Below are positions 9,733 to 19,009 of a stretch of DNA of 32,795 bases, piece by piece (the stretch's first letter is position 1; each line of letters opens with the position of its first letter). The stretch comes from Punctularia strigosozonata HHB-11173 SS5 (Eukaryota; Basidiomycota; Agaricomycetes; Corticiales; Punctulariaceae): the NCBI RefSeq assembly GCF_000264995.1, contig NW_006767456.1:1761-34555 (forward strand). Direction: 5' to 3'. The translations under genes were made by a program, and so were the position numbers. The notes under the pieces are model-generated. The model saw only the letters and a program-made list of their open reading frames with translations, did not search any database and had not been told where the DNA came from.

Positions 9733-9897
9733 CCTCGCGAGAACGGTCGGATCGAAAGAGAGGGCAGGGGGCTGGGGGAACGGGAAGATGGGGGTGACGG
9801 ACAAGAAGCATCAAGCCCGCAGCGGATGCCTCTGCGGATGCCGGGTTCTCCCGACATCGGAACATTTACCAACTGTCCGAGGCAGCACGTACCAACT

Positions 9898-10324
9898 AGG
9901 TCTGTTCAATTATGGGCTACAGAGTTTTCAGCTCGTAGCTCGTAGCTCTGTAGCTCGGCGACCCGGCCTGTCCACGTGATTATTCCGCCGGTGTGGCACC
10001 CAGTTTTGGATATTGCGCCGGAGCAGTAGACTATGCGTTCATGGCGTTTATCCTCCCATACAAGTTGTATCAGGCCTCTATACAGGTACGATAGTATTCT
10101 CAATGCCTGCTCAGGCGATACGCGCGGCATATATGCTGGAATATCTAGCAACAGAGGAATGAGGTCTCCGGCGACCGTCGGAGGCAATACCACGTGTCGA
10201 GGCTGGGTCGCCGGGCTACGGGGCTGCACACCGCCGAAATTATCACGTGGCAAGGCCGGGTGCCCGAGCTACAGAGCTACGAGCTCCGAGCTGAAAACTC
10301 TGTAGCCCAGAATTGAACAGACCT
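9898..10324. mobile_element. MITE-like inverted-repeat element (427 bp)
   Basis: The first and last roughly 100 bp are inverted copies of each other, about 90% identical, beginning AGGTCTGTTCAATT. Both arms contain internal AGCTCGTAGCTC subrepeats. A 3-bp direct repeat ACT (9895-9897 and 10325-10327) looks like a target-site duplication, a size used by PIF/Harbinger-type DNA transposons among others. The interior is about 220 bp and carries an open frame on minus (9906-10253) with no recognised domain. It is probably a non-autonomous DNA transposon, and its superfamily is not settled. Confidence 0.85.
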
Positions 10325-10452
10325 ACTGTCCAACGCAGCACGAGCGCCGGTCATCGCATGGATTGCTGTCCCGCCGAAGGGTGGTACGATGTACATACCA
10401 CGACACCGCGGGGAGAAAGCGTAACGAACAAAAGAGCGGTCGGTCGTATTCG

Positions 10453-11586
10453 TTATGTACTCGACATGGTGACCTGCAGGACTCTCCCCAAGGCACCCCA
10501 AAGCGTGGCGACGGTCTCCGATATCGTCTTGATATCTTCGGACATAGCACGCATCGCCTCCGATTGCTGTTTCAGCGTCTCCATATGCGAGGCTTGGACT
10601 CGCGTGACTTCTCGCATCTCGTCCACGATCCGGTCGAGGGTCTCAGCGGATGCGACGCGATCCGCCGCTAAGCGGCCGATGAGGTCCGTCGTCGAGGAGA
10701 GCAGTTCGCGTTGGGATTCGACCTGCTCTCGGATGCGATCGATGCCCTGAAGGCGTCGCACGATATCCGCGAAGGTGTTCTCGGACGAGGACCCTGTGTC
10801 CCGCGTTTCCTCATCGACCCCCCTGGACGGACGGCGTACCCTGCGGATGGGATTCAGGTCTGCCGATGCGGGCACGATGGAGGGCGGAGAGGCGTGCGGG
10901 ACGCACGGTGAGTCCGAGCTCCGAGGTCCGGCCACGCCAGCCGCTGGCCCGAGTCGAAACGTCCCATCCGTGCCCTGAGCGCTGGGGACAGTGGCCTCGA
11001 CGTCAGCGTATGGATCCGGTTGCGAATGTTCTAAGGTGGACGGACCTGACGGTATAGCCACGCACGGCTTCGAACGTCGGATGCGCGACGCGATCTTGTT
11101 TCGATCCGGTGGAAGATCCCTCGACGGGCGTGCCGACAGTTTCGTGTGCATCGGGTAGGACCCTTCCGGACCGAGCCGCTGTACGATCTTTGGACGTGTT
11201 TCGCCCACGCGAGGTTCGCTCGCGAAGTGCGAGCTGGTTTGGCGGTGGCGGGGACGGGGACGGATCGACTTCCATAGGCTGGTGTGGGTGAGCGTTATGC
11301 TTCGGTCGCGCGTAAGCAACATCGCGTACCACGTCCTCGCCCTGTCTACCGTGGTCGGGAACGTCCACGGCCGCTTCGCGACCGTACTGCGACGGATGAG
11401 CGGTAAGTAAGGGAAGCGAGAGATATACGCCCAGCTGCGCACCGACGAAAGCGCTATCCGCAGGCACTCGTCAAAGTACGGCTCGTTTACGAAGTCCAGG
11501 ATCCGCATGGTTAGGGACTGCATGTCAAGCGTATCGCGCGGATTCGCGACACGGCCTCGGCGGCGTGCATCGGGCTTGCGGGGCAT
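10453..11586 (-). CDS. A2: disordered/coiled-coil protein, module copy 2, about 290-311 aa
   Basis: The exons are 11586 (or 11523)-11443, 11386-11330, 11278-11066 and 10974-10453. The introns are 56, 51 and 91 nt, all phase 0, with GTGCGC, GTACGC and GTGCGT donors. Two in-frame ATGs are possible; the second (11523) gives an N-terminus closer in length to A1 and A3. The plan matches A1 and A3: a short helical exon (FVNEPYFDECLRIAL), a short acidic exon, a Pro/Ser-rich linker and a C-terminal coiled coil (about the last 110 residues, with LQGIDRIREQVESQRELL and later heptads). The N-terminal EMTD motif is not conserved, making A2 the most diverged copy. The 91-nt intron has alternative acceptors. 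Function unknown. Confidence 0.65.
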   Translation of the reverse strand: MPRKPDARRRGRVANPRDTLDMQSLTMRILDFVNEPYFDECLRIALSSVRSWAYISRFPYLPLIRRSTVAKRPWTFPTTVDRARTWYAMLLTRDRSITLTHTSLWKSIRPRPRHRQTSSHFASEPRVGETRPKIVQRLGPEGSYPMHTKLSARPSRDLPPDRNKIASRIRRSKPCVAIPSGPSTLEHSQPDPYADVEATVPSAQGTDGTFRLGPAAGVAGPRSSDSPCVPHASPPSIVPASADLNPIRRVRRPSRGVDEETRDTGSSSENTFADIVRRLQGIDRIREQVESQRELLSSTTDLIGRLAADRVASAETLDRIVDEMREVTRVQASHMETLKQQSEAMRAMSEDIKTISETVATLWGALGRVLQVTMSST

Positions 11587-11997
11587 GGAGGCGTCGGAGG
11601 CGCGTAGACAGAGCGTAAAGAGCACGGATCCGACGTGCCCCGACTTCATCCAACGTCGGATCGGATCGCGTGGAAACCTTAACACGTCGACGCACGCGAT
11701 CGTCAAGGTCGGCGAACGTACGTACGACGATCGACGGCCCATCGGATAGTCACAAATGCTCTGGATGCGACGATAAGCGACGTCGGATCCGGGCGCGGCC
11801 CCGTCCCGCACTAAAAAGGGACCATCGGACAGATCATACAACGGATACGGAAAGGTCCGTTTGCAGCGTCGCATTTTCCGCCACCGTACCCGTGGGAACA
11901 CGTTGTTTGGGAACCGACGCGCATCGTAGTGTGTCGGTTTCTTACACCCACCCGTCCGCTTACGTCGGCACGGCTAACGTCGCTCACCTCGCCGACG
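11587..11997. promoter_or_regulatory. Divergent A2/C2 promoter region
   Basis: This 411-bp head-to-head gap corresponds to the A1/C1 and A3/C3 gaps. I do not see CACGTGAC here, only an ACACGTT near 11898. The open minus frame that runs through it shows no family motifs. Confidence 0.35.
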
Positions 11998-12632
11998 ATG
12001 AAATCCCGTCGCCGCGTTCCCGATGACATTAAGTATCCTCGCATGCGTCATGTCCTGGATACGCTCGAGGCGCGACGACAGCAAGAGCAAGCCCGTCAGG
12101 CGGAGCCGACGCGGGTCGACAACGATGAAGCGGCCACGGCATCGCCCGCGCACGGTCGAGGGGTACGCATGTATCCGCGTCGCAACACTTACCAAACCGG
12201 TTGACCAGACGATGCAGCAAAGGCAACCCGAGCAGGGAGTAAACAATCGGGCTCGCGCTACCGTCGGACCTGGGGAACACAACGTACGTGACGCGAGCCA
12301 CGCGTGAACGATGGAGCTGATAGATCCCGCGCATCCCGGATGCTCAGGTGAGGGGCTCTTATGGAAACGCCGAGGGTCTCGACGACGAGGGTCCGTCCAC
12401 TTCCAGCAACCCGTACGCCGAAAGCGTCGCCTGCCTCATGAGGACGGAGGACGCGCTGAACCGGAGCTACGTCGAGACTACCAACCGCGCTTGCCAGTCT
12501 GCGGAGCTCGCCGGGGCCATGGTAGGAGCGCTGCTACAGCATCGACGGATTCGCATGAGCCTGAAAGTGCAAGCGGGCGCGAGGAAGTTTCACGACGGCA
12601 TGAAGAGGGCCCTCGAACTTCCGGACGATTAG
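11998..12632 (+). CDS. C2: C-family protein lacking the zinc cluster, 171 aa
   Basis: The exons are 11998-12162, 12218-12283 and 12348-12632. The introns are 55 nt (GTACGC, TTGAC branch) and 64 nt (GTACGT, CTGAT branch), both phase 0. The first exon is charged (Arg/Glu/Gln-rich) like the corresponding exon of C1. The last exon has SSNPYAESVACL, matching NPYSSAAARI in C1 and NPFAASASRI in C3, then a helical C-terminus with RMSLKVQAGARKFHD. The segment that holds the six cysteines in C1 and C3 is absent, with the splice junction falling where the cluster exon should start. An AATAAA occurs about 100 bp after the stop. The protein may act through the C-terminal domain alone, or this copy may be decaying even though its frame is open. 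Confidence 0.7.
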
Positions 12633-13017
12633 CGTATACGTAGATGCTCGAACTCTGCGGTTCTGGCGTATTCAATTCGCTGCTTTGAATAAACCAGGAG
12701 TTAACTAGTATTTCGTCGTCTCTTCACGCGCAATAAATACAAGTCTGAGAGTATCTACGTCATACTGATATCCATGACTCAAGCACCACTACCGGTGCAT
12801 TGCGATACCAACGTCGGAGCAGTGAGGCACTACAGGGCAGTGCACGACAACTCTCCTGTACCACGTGAACCATCGATATGGCGTCGGCTCGCGGTGAACC
12901 TCTCCCATTCCGAGCGCGAAACCGTCGTTCGCTGTATGGCCCGACGGGCACGTGATCCGATAGCACAGAACGGGCGACGAACCAACTTGACCATCTCCGC
13001 CATCGCGTCCCACCGAT
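12633..13017. other. C2-D2 intergenic region
   Basis: This 385-bp gap on the coding side of module copy 2 holds the C2 poly(A) signal (AATAAA near 12731) and the presumed D2 promoter, with CACGTGAT near 12950. Short open frames here carry no recognisable motif. Confidence 0.4.
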
Positions 13018-13768
13018 ATGGCGCCAAAGAAACAGTCTTACGCGGGTTCCGCTCGGGTACGTCACATACCTTCTCTACGCCGGCGTACGAGACTTACGAT
13101 CGTCCCGTACGCAGTGCCGGCAATGCATGATTCAGGGCGTCGCCAATTGCGTCCGGGTTACGGCGACGCCGACCGCCGACAAACCATGCGACGGCTGCGC
13201 CGTCTCCAGACGGCATTGCGCCGCCCCGTTGCCCGATCCGACGGACCTATCCGAGCACGCGCCCGCCCGTCACCCGACCACGGCCCTCGAGTGGGGCGCC
13301 TTCATGACCAGCATCCTCGGGAAATGGGAGAATAAGCTGGGAGAGATGGAGGCGAGCCTCGCTCTAGCGGCCGAAGCGAGCCAGGAGGCCATGGCGCTCG
13401 TCATCCGCAGCGCCATCGCCGACATCGTCCAGGAATCAGAGACCGCCCAGGCCACCGTCGAGAAGTACTCCGCCATGAACGCCACCGCCCTTCGGGACGC
13501 GAACGAAGCGTTCCGCAACTTGGAAACTACCGTGTCCGGGCACGCCGCCCTTTTACGAGAGCTGCGGAAGGATATGGCGTCGCAGGCGACCGCGATGGAA
13601 TTGATTCGCGCCGATCTCGACGAGCACGCGGCGTGCATCGATGCCATCGCGTCGCAGGAACGCTTCGAGTTCCTGCTTGGCGCGATCAGAAAGATCGGTC
13701 AGAGGGTCGGCGTGGAAGTTGGCACGCCTCCACCGCTCGTACCGACGTCCCAGCAGAGGTCGTATTAG
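13018..13768 (+). CDS. D2: Zn2Cys6-like/coiled-coil protein, module copy 2, 230 aa
   Basis: Exon 1 (13018-13056, 13 codons) is joined over a 58-nt intron (GTACGT to GCAG, phase 0) to exon 2 (13115-13768). The cluster starts at the junction: Cys14, 17, 25, 38, 41 and 48, with the D1 spacing x2-x7-x12-x2-x6. PTTALEWGAFM begins the helical part, and EKYSAMNATALRDANE corresponds to KKYALSSASDLKEM of D1. The tail is shorter than in D1 and D3 and lacks their acidic end. A long T run lies just after the stop (about 13841-13851). It is convergent with F2. Function unknown. Confidence 0.85.
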
Positions 13769-14010
13769 TCGCGCTTTGGATAGGGCGCGAGGTCCGAAGC
13801 TCGCGACGACGATGGGACGGATCGGTATTATCGTCGGGTCTTTTTTTTTTTTCGCCATGTATACGTACCAATGCAACGAAGCCGCGTTGCGCGATTATGG
13901 AATGAGGCGACGGCGACCGTGGCCTCGAAAGACGGCATATCGGACGTATTCGAATTGCAGGGACCACTGCTAATACATACATGAGTCCGAGCGATGCGGC
14001 GAACGGCGGT

Positions 14011-14598
14011 CTAGGCGGGATGGACGGGCGGCTGGTCCTCCTCCACGTCGTCCTCGTCTACGTCGTCGTTGATCTGTCCGACGATCGCCAGTTGGATGAC
14101 GCGGGACTGCTTCACCGACTCCTTCGCGATGCGCTCGATGCCCGAGCCGACGGTGGTTGCGGTGGTGAGCGAGTTTTCGAACATCGCCGACCTGGCGTGG
14201 TCGGTGAATTGTTCCATCTTCAGCCAGAATCGCTTCGTGGCGTCGTTGGTGATGTGAGCCGCCCGCGTCCACTGCTCCGCGGGCGTCATCGCGGCCCACT
14301 CAGACCGCTCGGAACGAGGGATCGCCCGGTCCGCCTGGCGATCCTCGGGGGCGCGTGCCGGTTCCTGCGTCGGATCGCGTGCCGCTGTAAGATCACATCC
14401 TACAAGCGTGCAGGGTTCACTCACCGCGCGCTCCGCCGAGCCTGCTCCGGACGCGAGGACGGTCGATGGCACCGACCCCGCGGCGGGTGACCGCGCGGCC
14501 GTCTCTGCGGCGTCCTTCGCTCGAAGCTCCTTCACGAGAGCGAGCAGTTCCTCCTTCGATAACGCGGGTCGAGAGGGTCCGGAGGCAGGGTTCGACAT
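14011..14598 (-). CDS. F2: small helical protein, module copy 2, 175 aa (195 if unspliced)
   Basis: It starts at the ATG at 14598. The frame is open throughout, but a 60-nt segment (14424-14365, GTGAGT donor, GCAG acceptor) fits the phase-0 intron of F1. Removing it aligns EPARAPED with EPAAETTG of F1. The C-terminal half has EWAAMTPAEQWTRAA and an amphipathic helix equivalent to F1, then an acidic Asp/Glu tail instead of F1's basic one. The N-terminal half contains LSKEELLALVKELRAK, a short coiled-coil-like helix. CACGTGAC lies upstream at 14652-14659 as part of a palindrome. Function unknown. Confidence 0.75.
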   Translation of the reverse strand: MSNPASGPSRPALSKEELLALVKELRAKDAAETAARSPAAGSVPSTVLASGAGSAERAVSEPCTLVGCDLTAARDPTQEPARAPEDRQADRAIPRSERSEWAAMTPAEQWTRAAHITNDATKRFWLKMEQFTDHARSAMFENSLTTATTVGSGIERIAKESVKQSRVIQLAIVGQINDDVDEDDVEEDQPPVHPA

Positions 14599-14905
14599 GG
14601 TGGATGGGGGGCAAGCACGGACAACATGGAGCGAATGGACCGACGGATTGTCACGTGACACGATCGTTCCGTGGCAACAAAGTCGGTCCAAATGCCGCGA
14701 CGGACATCGCGGAGCGCGGATGGAACGTCTCGACACCTGACGTCGCGGCATGAAACGTCGTTCATTGTCCATCGGAGGAACCACATGAGCGCCGTGCGGA
14801 TCTTTATTTCCATCGGTCGCACCTTTGTATTATAACGCGTCGAACCGACGAAAACCATATCGTACATCGAACCGACGGACACGTCTGCACGGCTCTGACC
14901 CACGT

Positions 14906-15596
14906 TCAATACGATCGCATGATCTGGGCCATCCGGTCCAATGCGTTTTCCCGCATTTTGTCGAGCGCGGCTCGCACCGGATCCGGGTCCATGGTCATGA
15001 CGCCGCGCTCCTGTTCGGCGTCGATGGCCTTGACGAGCTCTTCGATCATGGAGACGTGCTGCATGAGGGCGTGACGCGTATCGTCGAGCTCCCCTAGGAC
15101 GGATCGCGGGAGGCAACGGTCCTCGACCCGGTCTTCAACGCACCGCGAGCACGGGGAGTCGGGCGCAGGCTTGCCGTCGCACCGGACGCTGTTGCTCAGA
15201 CAGCGCGTGCAGATCAGCGATCCTGGACGGCTCTATTCCGAGCATCAAAGACCGGTTTACCGGGGGAAACGTAGTACGCACCTCGTTATAAATGCCCCAA
15301 ACGTGGCGCAGCGATCGGTCGTATTCGGTCTCGTCCTCGTCGCCGGTCGACGCGGCGGCTTCGACCGACGCTTGCGACTCCTGTCAGGGCCGTCGGAACT
15401 TACGAAACGCGCCGTATCTACAACGCGACGGCCTGCGCACCTGTCGATTCCTTTTCGGCATCGCGTTCGGGGCGGGCGACGCGTCGGCCTTCCGTTTCCC
15501 GTGCGCACCCTCGCCGGCGGTCGCTTCGTCCGTCGACGGGGGGACGGCCGCGCCGTGAACGGAGGTCTGCCTGCTGTCAGAGGTGGGATGTGACAT
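14906..15596 (-). CDS. B3: Zn2Cys6-like protein, module copy 3, 193 aa
   Basis: The exons are 15596-15441, 15380-15282 and 15232-14906. The introns are 60 nt (GTGCGC) and 49 nt (GTGCGT to ATAG), both phase 0. Exon 1 is disordered with KRKAD and MPKRNRQ basic patches (possible nuclear signal). Exon 2 is acidic and ends RHVWGIYNE. Exon 3 begins SRPGSLICTRC. The cluster is Cys93, 96, 103, 113, 116 and 125 (x2-x6-x9-x2-x8). LGELDDTRHALMQHVSMI follows, closely matching B1, and then a helical C-terminus. The shared exon plan and motifs with B1 and B2 make the model firm, though the function is unknown. Confidence 0.85.
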
Positions 15597-15818
15597 GGCG
15601 TTGCGAGGGCGACGCATGCGAGCGTGCTGGCGGCAGTCGAAGGCAAAGGCAAAGATGCGTACGGGCTTCGCGTAGAGGAGCTCCGGGTGGTGCCGTCGCG
15701 TCGGACGCTGCCGTGGAGATTGCACTGCCACCACATGGTACATATTGAAAAGACGATACGTAGTTGTATAATACACGACGACGCGACGCCGTTCCACGGC
15801 CAGAGCGAAAGGATCGGA

Positions 15819-17239
15819 TCACGACCAGTTCCTGCTATTGATCGCGGCACCCAACCGAAGCAGGACGCTGAGAAGTCCCTCGGCCTCGTTATGTACCTGA
15901 GCGAGCGACACCTGGTTCAGTCTGAGAGCATCGCCCTGCTCGGCCTGCGCGCGGCGGGTCTCCGCAATCTGCTGCTGGACCTCGGTCACCTTGCTCAGGA
16001 GCTCCTCGCGATCGCCCTCGGCCTGCATTCGGAGCTCTTGGGCCGCGCGTACGTTGAGCTCGAGCGTCCTCACGTCCCTCGCGATGTCGTCGACCGCGTC
16101 GAGTCGCCTGGCTATCGCGTCCAACCTTTGGGACCACGATCGGTCGAGGTCCAAGAGTGGGCGCGTGGCCAACGACGGATCGGCGCCGGATCCGCGATGC
16201 ACGGCGGGATCCGCATCCCGGCTCCGTTCGCGCTGACCAGGAGATGCCGCCGAGGAGCTCGCCGCTGCCAGAGCCTCTGCCGAAGCGCGAGCTGGGGCGA
16301 TGTTACGTCTCGTCGCTCCGTCGATGCGAGCGGCGGACGGGTTCGCAGGCTGGACGGGTCGCCCTCTATCTGTCGTGGGGATGGTCGACGCGGGTCGTAG
16401 CGCTTGGACGGGTCGGAGGGGAGGCGGGTTGGTGCCTATGACCATGCCGGCGGACGCGGGTTGGCGAGACGTCGACGCGTTGCCAGACCCTCGAACGGCC
16501 GGCGTCAGATCCACGACCGGCCCGTCATCGGGTGTACGCGCGGTGTCGACGGCTGGGCTCCGGCTCGCCGACGCGGAATGGGCGGTGCGGATCGGGACCA
16601 TCGTCGCCGGATCGTACACGGTCTGCGGATGCGCCGCGAAGGCCGGCACGGAAGCCGCTTGCGAGGCGACGTCCGACGTCCCCTGCTTCTTCTTCTTCTT
16701 CTTCGTGTCGGGCGCGGGCGAATTCGACGCGTCGCTACCCTTCCCCGAGGCTTCGGTCTCCCCGGATCTCCCCCGTTGACGGGCGGATCTTCTGACCGGT
16801 GCGGTGATCCTGACCGACGAGTCGCGTCGTTCTGATGTCCTCTGCGGTGCGGCTCGTGCTTGGCGAGAGGGTTCCGCCCGGGATCGAAGGGTCCGAGAGG
16901 TGGCCGGCTGCTGGGCGCTGGACTCCGGTTCGCCCTGATGAAAGGGCGTTCGTACCGGGGCGAACAGACGGTACGTCGGAGGACGCTCACCATGACCACG
17001 TCCTCTACCAGTTGGTCCACCTCCTCCTCGCTCGTGGCGTCGACCGACGCGGAGTCGCTCTGCTGTTCGGCACGGGAGGTCAACGGTGGCCCGTCGAACC
17101 ACAATCCGACGACACTCACCGAGATGGATTCGATCGGGACCGCGCCTTCCTGTCCCTGGAGCTCCGCCAACAAAGCGTGGTACTGCTCGTCGGTCATCTC
17201 GGCGGCGCTAGCGGGGAGCGGAATGACGTCTTTCGGCAT
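15819..17239 (-). CDS. A3: disordered/coiled-coil protein, module copy 3, 435 aa
   Basis: The exons are 17239-17120, 17062-16991 and 16934-15819. The introns are 57 and 56 nt (GTGAGT and GTGAGC donors, phase 0). Exon 1 carries AEMTDEQYHALLAE. Exon 2 is acidic (TSEEEVDQLVEDV). Exon 3 starts with about 220 disordered residues rich in Arg, Ser, Pro and Ala, including a run of six Lys (possible nuclear signal), and ends in about 140 residues of strong heptad pattern (RLDAIARRLDAVDDIARDV, LSKVTEVQQQIAETRRAQ). This is the same order of parts as A1. It is divergent from C3 over 286 bp. It is probably an oligomeric scaffold, by inference. It is the longest A copy. Confidence 0.85.
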
Positions 17240-17525
17240 GTCGGACGGTGAGCGGAAGAGCGAAGGGAGACGAAGCGCGACTCGGGGACTCGCAAACGAC
17301 CGCACGTGACCGTCCGCCCCGTTCGAGGGCGAGCCGCTGAAGTCCGACGCGGCATCCGCGGATCCGACCGACCCTTTCCACCCACGCGTCCGTACGCACG
17401 TGACGAAGGTGCCGTGGGCCTCAAGACTGAGTGAAAGCTGCGTGTCGTGCATCTACACTGTCCTCTCTCTCACGAGCCTTCCTAGCCCCACCGAATCGCA
17501 ACATCCTCGATCCGACGACACCGCG
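17240..17525. promoter_or_regulatory. Divergent A3/C3 promoter region
   Basis: This 286-bp gap contains two CACGTGAC sites (17303-17310 and 17397-17404) and a CT-rich stretch near 17460 before the C3 ATG. The A1/C1 gap shares the site, so both gene pairs may answer to one factor. Confidence 0.45.
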
Positions 17526-18782
17526 ATGCCGATAAGCGTTCAACACAAGCAGCAGCTGCTTTCGACAGCACGGTCCGCGCGCGAGCCCCTCCCGGACTCG
17601 CGAGAAGACTATGCCGAGGACGCGGTCGAAGATCGTCCGGAGTCGGACGAAGGATCCGACGGCGAGAGCGAGTACGACTCCTGGCAAAGCGACGATCCGG
17701 GCGACTCGGAAGACTACGTGGAGAGAAAGGTGCGCATCGCGCGCGTGCCGTTACGGAACCGCGCTGATGTCTCACAGGGCTCGCGACGTTCGCGCCTGAA
17801 ATCGGTAGGCAATGTTCCGGCTTTACTCGCGTCTCTCACCTGGCATGCAGAAGGCGAAACGCACGGATCGTCGCGCGAAGATGAAGGATAATGCGGACGC
17901 TGTCGCGGTGAGTGCTCTAAACGTGCCGCGTCGTCTCCGGAGCTTAACCCGATGCTCTAGCAATCCGAGCACCGTCCTCAGGAGGGCCCGCGACCCAGCG
18001 GTGCGCTGCCGCCTCCATCTGGCGGACCGGTACGTCGAACCTCCATCTTCGCTTCGTCGGGTGCGGGTCGCTAATCATATCAGAGGGTTCACTCGCCGCC
18101 GTGCCGTCGGTGCAGGAAGCACGGGTTGGACTGCGAGATGCAGGAAGCGCTTGGTGCGGCGTGCGCGCCGTGCTACGAGGGCAAGGTCCGCTGCGAGAAA
18201 GGGGCCGGAAGGACCGGGAGGCGCAGGGGCGTCAACCTGAAGAAGGGCCGCAAGCCGGCCAGGATGCTGCCGTCGCGTTCGGCGGGCCCGTCGCGAGCGT
18301 CGCCCGACGATCCGTCGGACAGCGACGTTCGGATCGTCTCGCCACCGCCGTCGGACAGCGACGTGCAAATCATCTCGCCGCCCCCCTCGCCTCGCACGCA
18401 GGAGCGCTTCAAGACGAAGCGAGGAGATGCAACGATCCGTCGCGAGGCCCCGGCGACCGGTTCTCACCCGGAACGGCGCGGTCCGGTCGAGGTCCGCGAC
18501 GGCGACGAGGACCCAAACGACCCGAACGACCTTCGCCTGGACGACATGCAGCTCGGACCGCCGCCGGTCGACTACAACCCGTTCGCGGCCTCCGCCAGCA
18601 GGATCCTCGCGACCGCCGTACGCGCGCGTGAACCCGCCGACCAAATCCGCGAGCGCGAGGCGCACAGCCTGGGGCTGCTGGCCGCGTTCACCGCCGTCTC
18701 CTTGGACAACATTCGGCTTTCGGCGCGGTTGGACAAGCTCAACGCGCAGCGCGTCGCCGACAAGTACGCGACCCCGCTGTAG
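17526..18782 (+). CDS. C3: Zn2Cys6-like protein, module copy 3, 351 aa
   Basis: The exons are 17526-17729, 17778-17804, 17851-17907, 17961-18029 and 18084-18782. The introns are 48, 46, 53 and 54 nt, all phase 0. The first is a multiple of three and might be retained. Exon 1 is acidic and disordered. The third exon is basic (KAKRTDRRAK). QEGPRPSG echoes QEGPMPTDG in C1. The cluster is Cys126, 129, 136, 146, 149 and 156 (x2-x6-x9-x2-x6), preceded by HSPP and followed by a Lys/Arg-rich stretch. Next come a repeated SDSDV motif with SPPP and the family motif NPFAASASRI, with a C-terminal helix (LLAAFTAVSLDNIRL). The basic flank makes nucleic-acid binding more plausible here than in B or D. It is the most complete C copy. 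Confidence 0.8.
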
Positions 18783-19009
18783 CTCTATCTATTTCCGTCG
18801 GAATCGTATGTAATATAATGGAGCGTTTGCGATGCCACCCGACGAACCGGCTCAGACGACAGCGTGTATACACGTCTCCGACTCGAGGGATCCTTGCCCC
18901 GAACCGGTTCCGGCGGAAGTTCCCAAAAGCGAGCACGTGACGGTTCGATTCGTATCGCCGGTGACCGCCGCCGATTGAGTTCGCCCGCTTCCGCATCTTC
19001 ATCCGCACC

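Noticed and set aside
9906-10253. 115-codon open frame inside the inverted-repeat element
   Set aside because: It reads into the terminal repeat, has no recognised domain and is too short for a transposase.
14385-14424. A 40-nt intron in F2 ending at TTACAG
   Set aside because: It would shift the frame away from the conserved C-terminal half; the 60-nt option keeps frame and matches F1.
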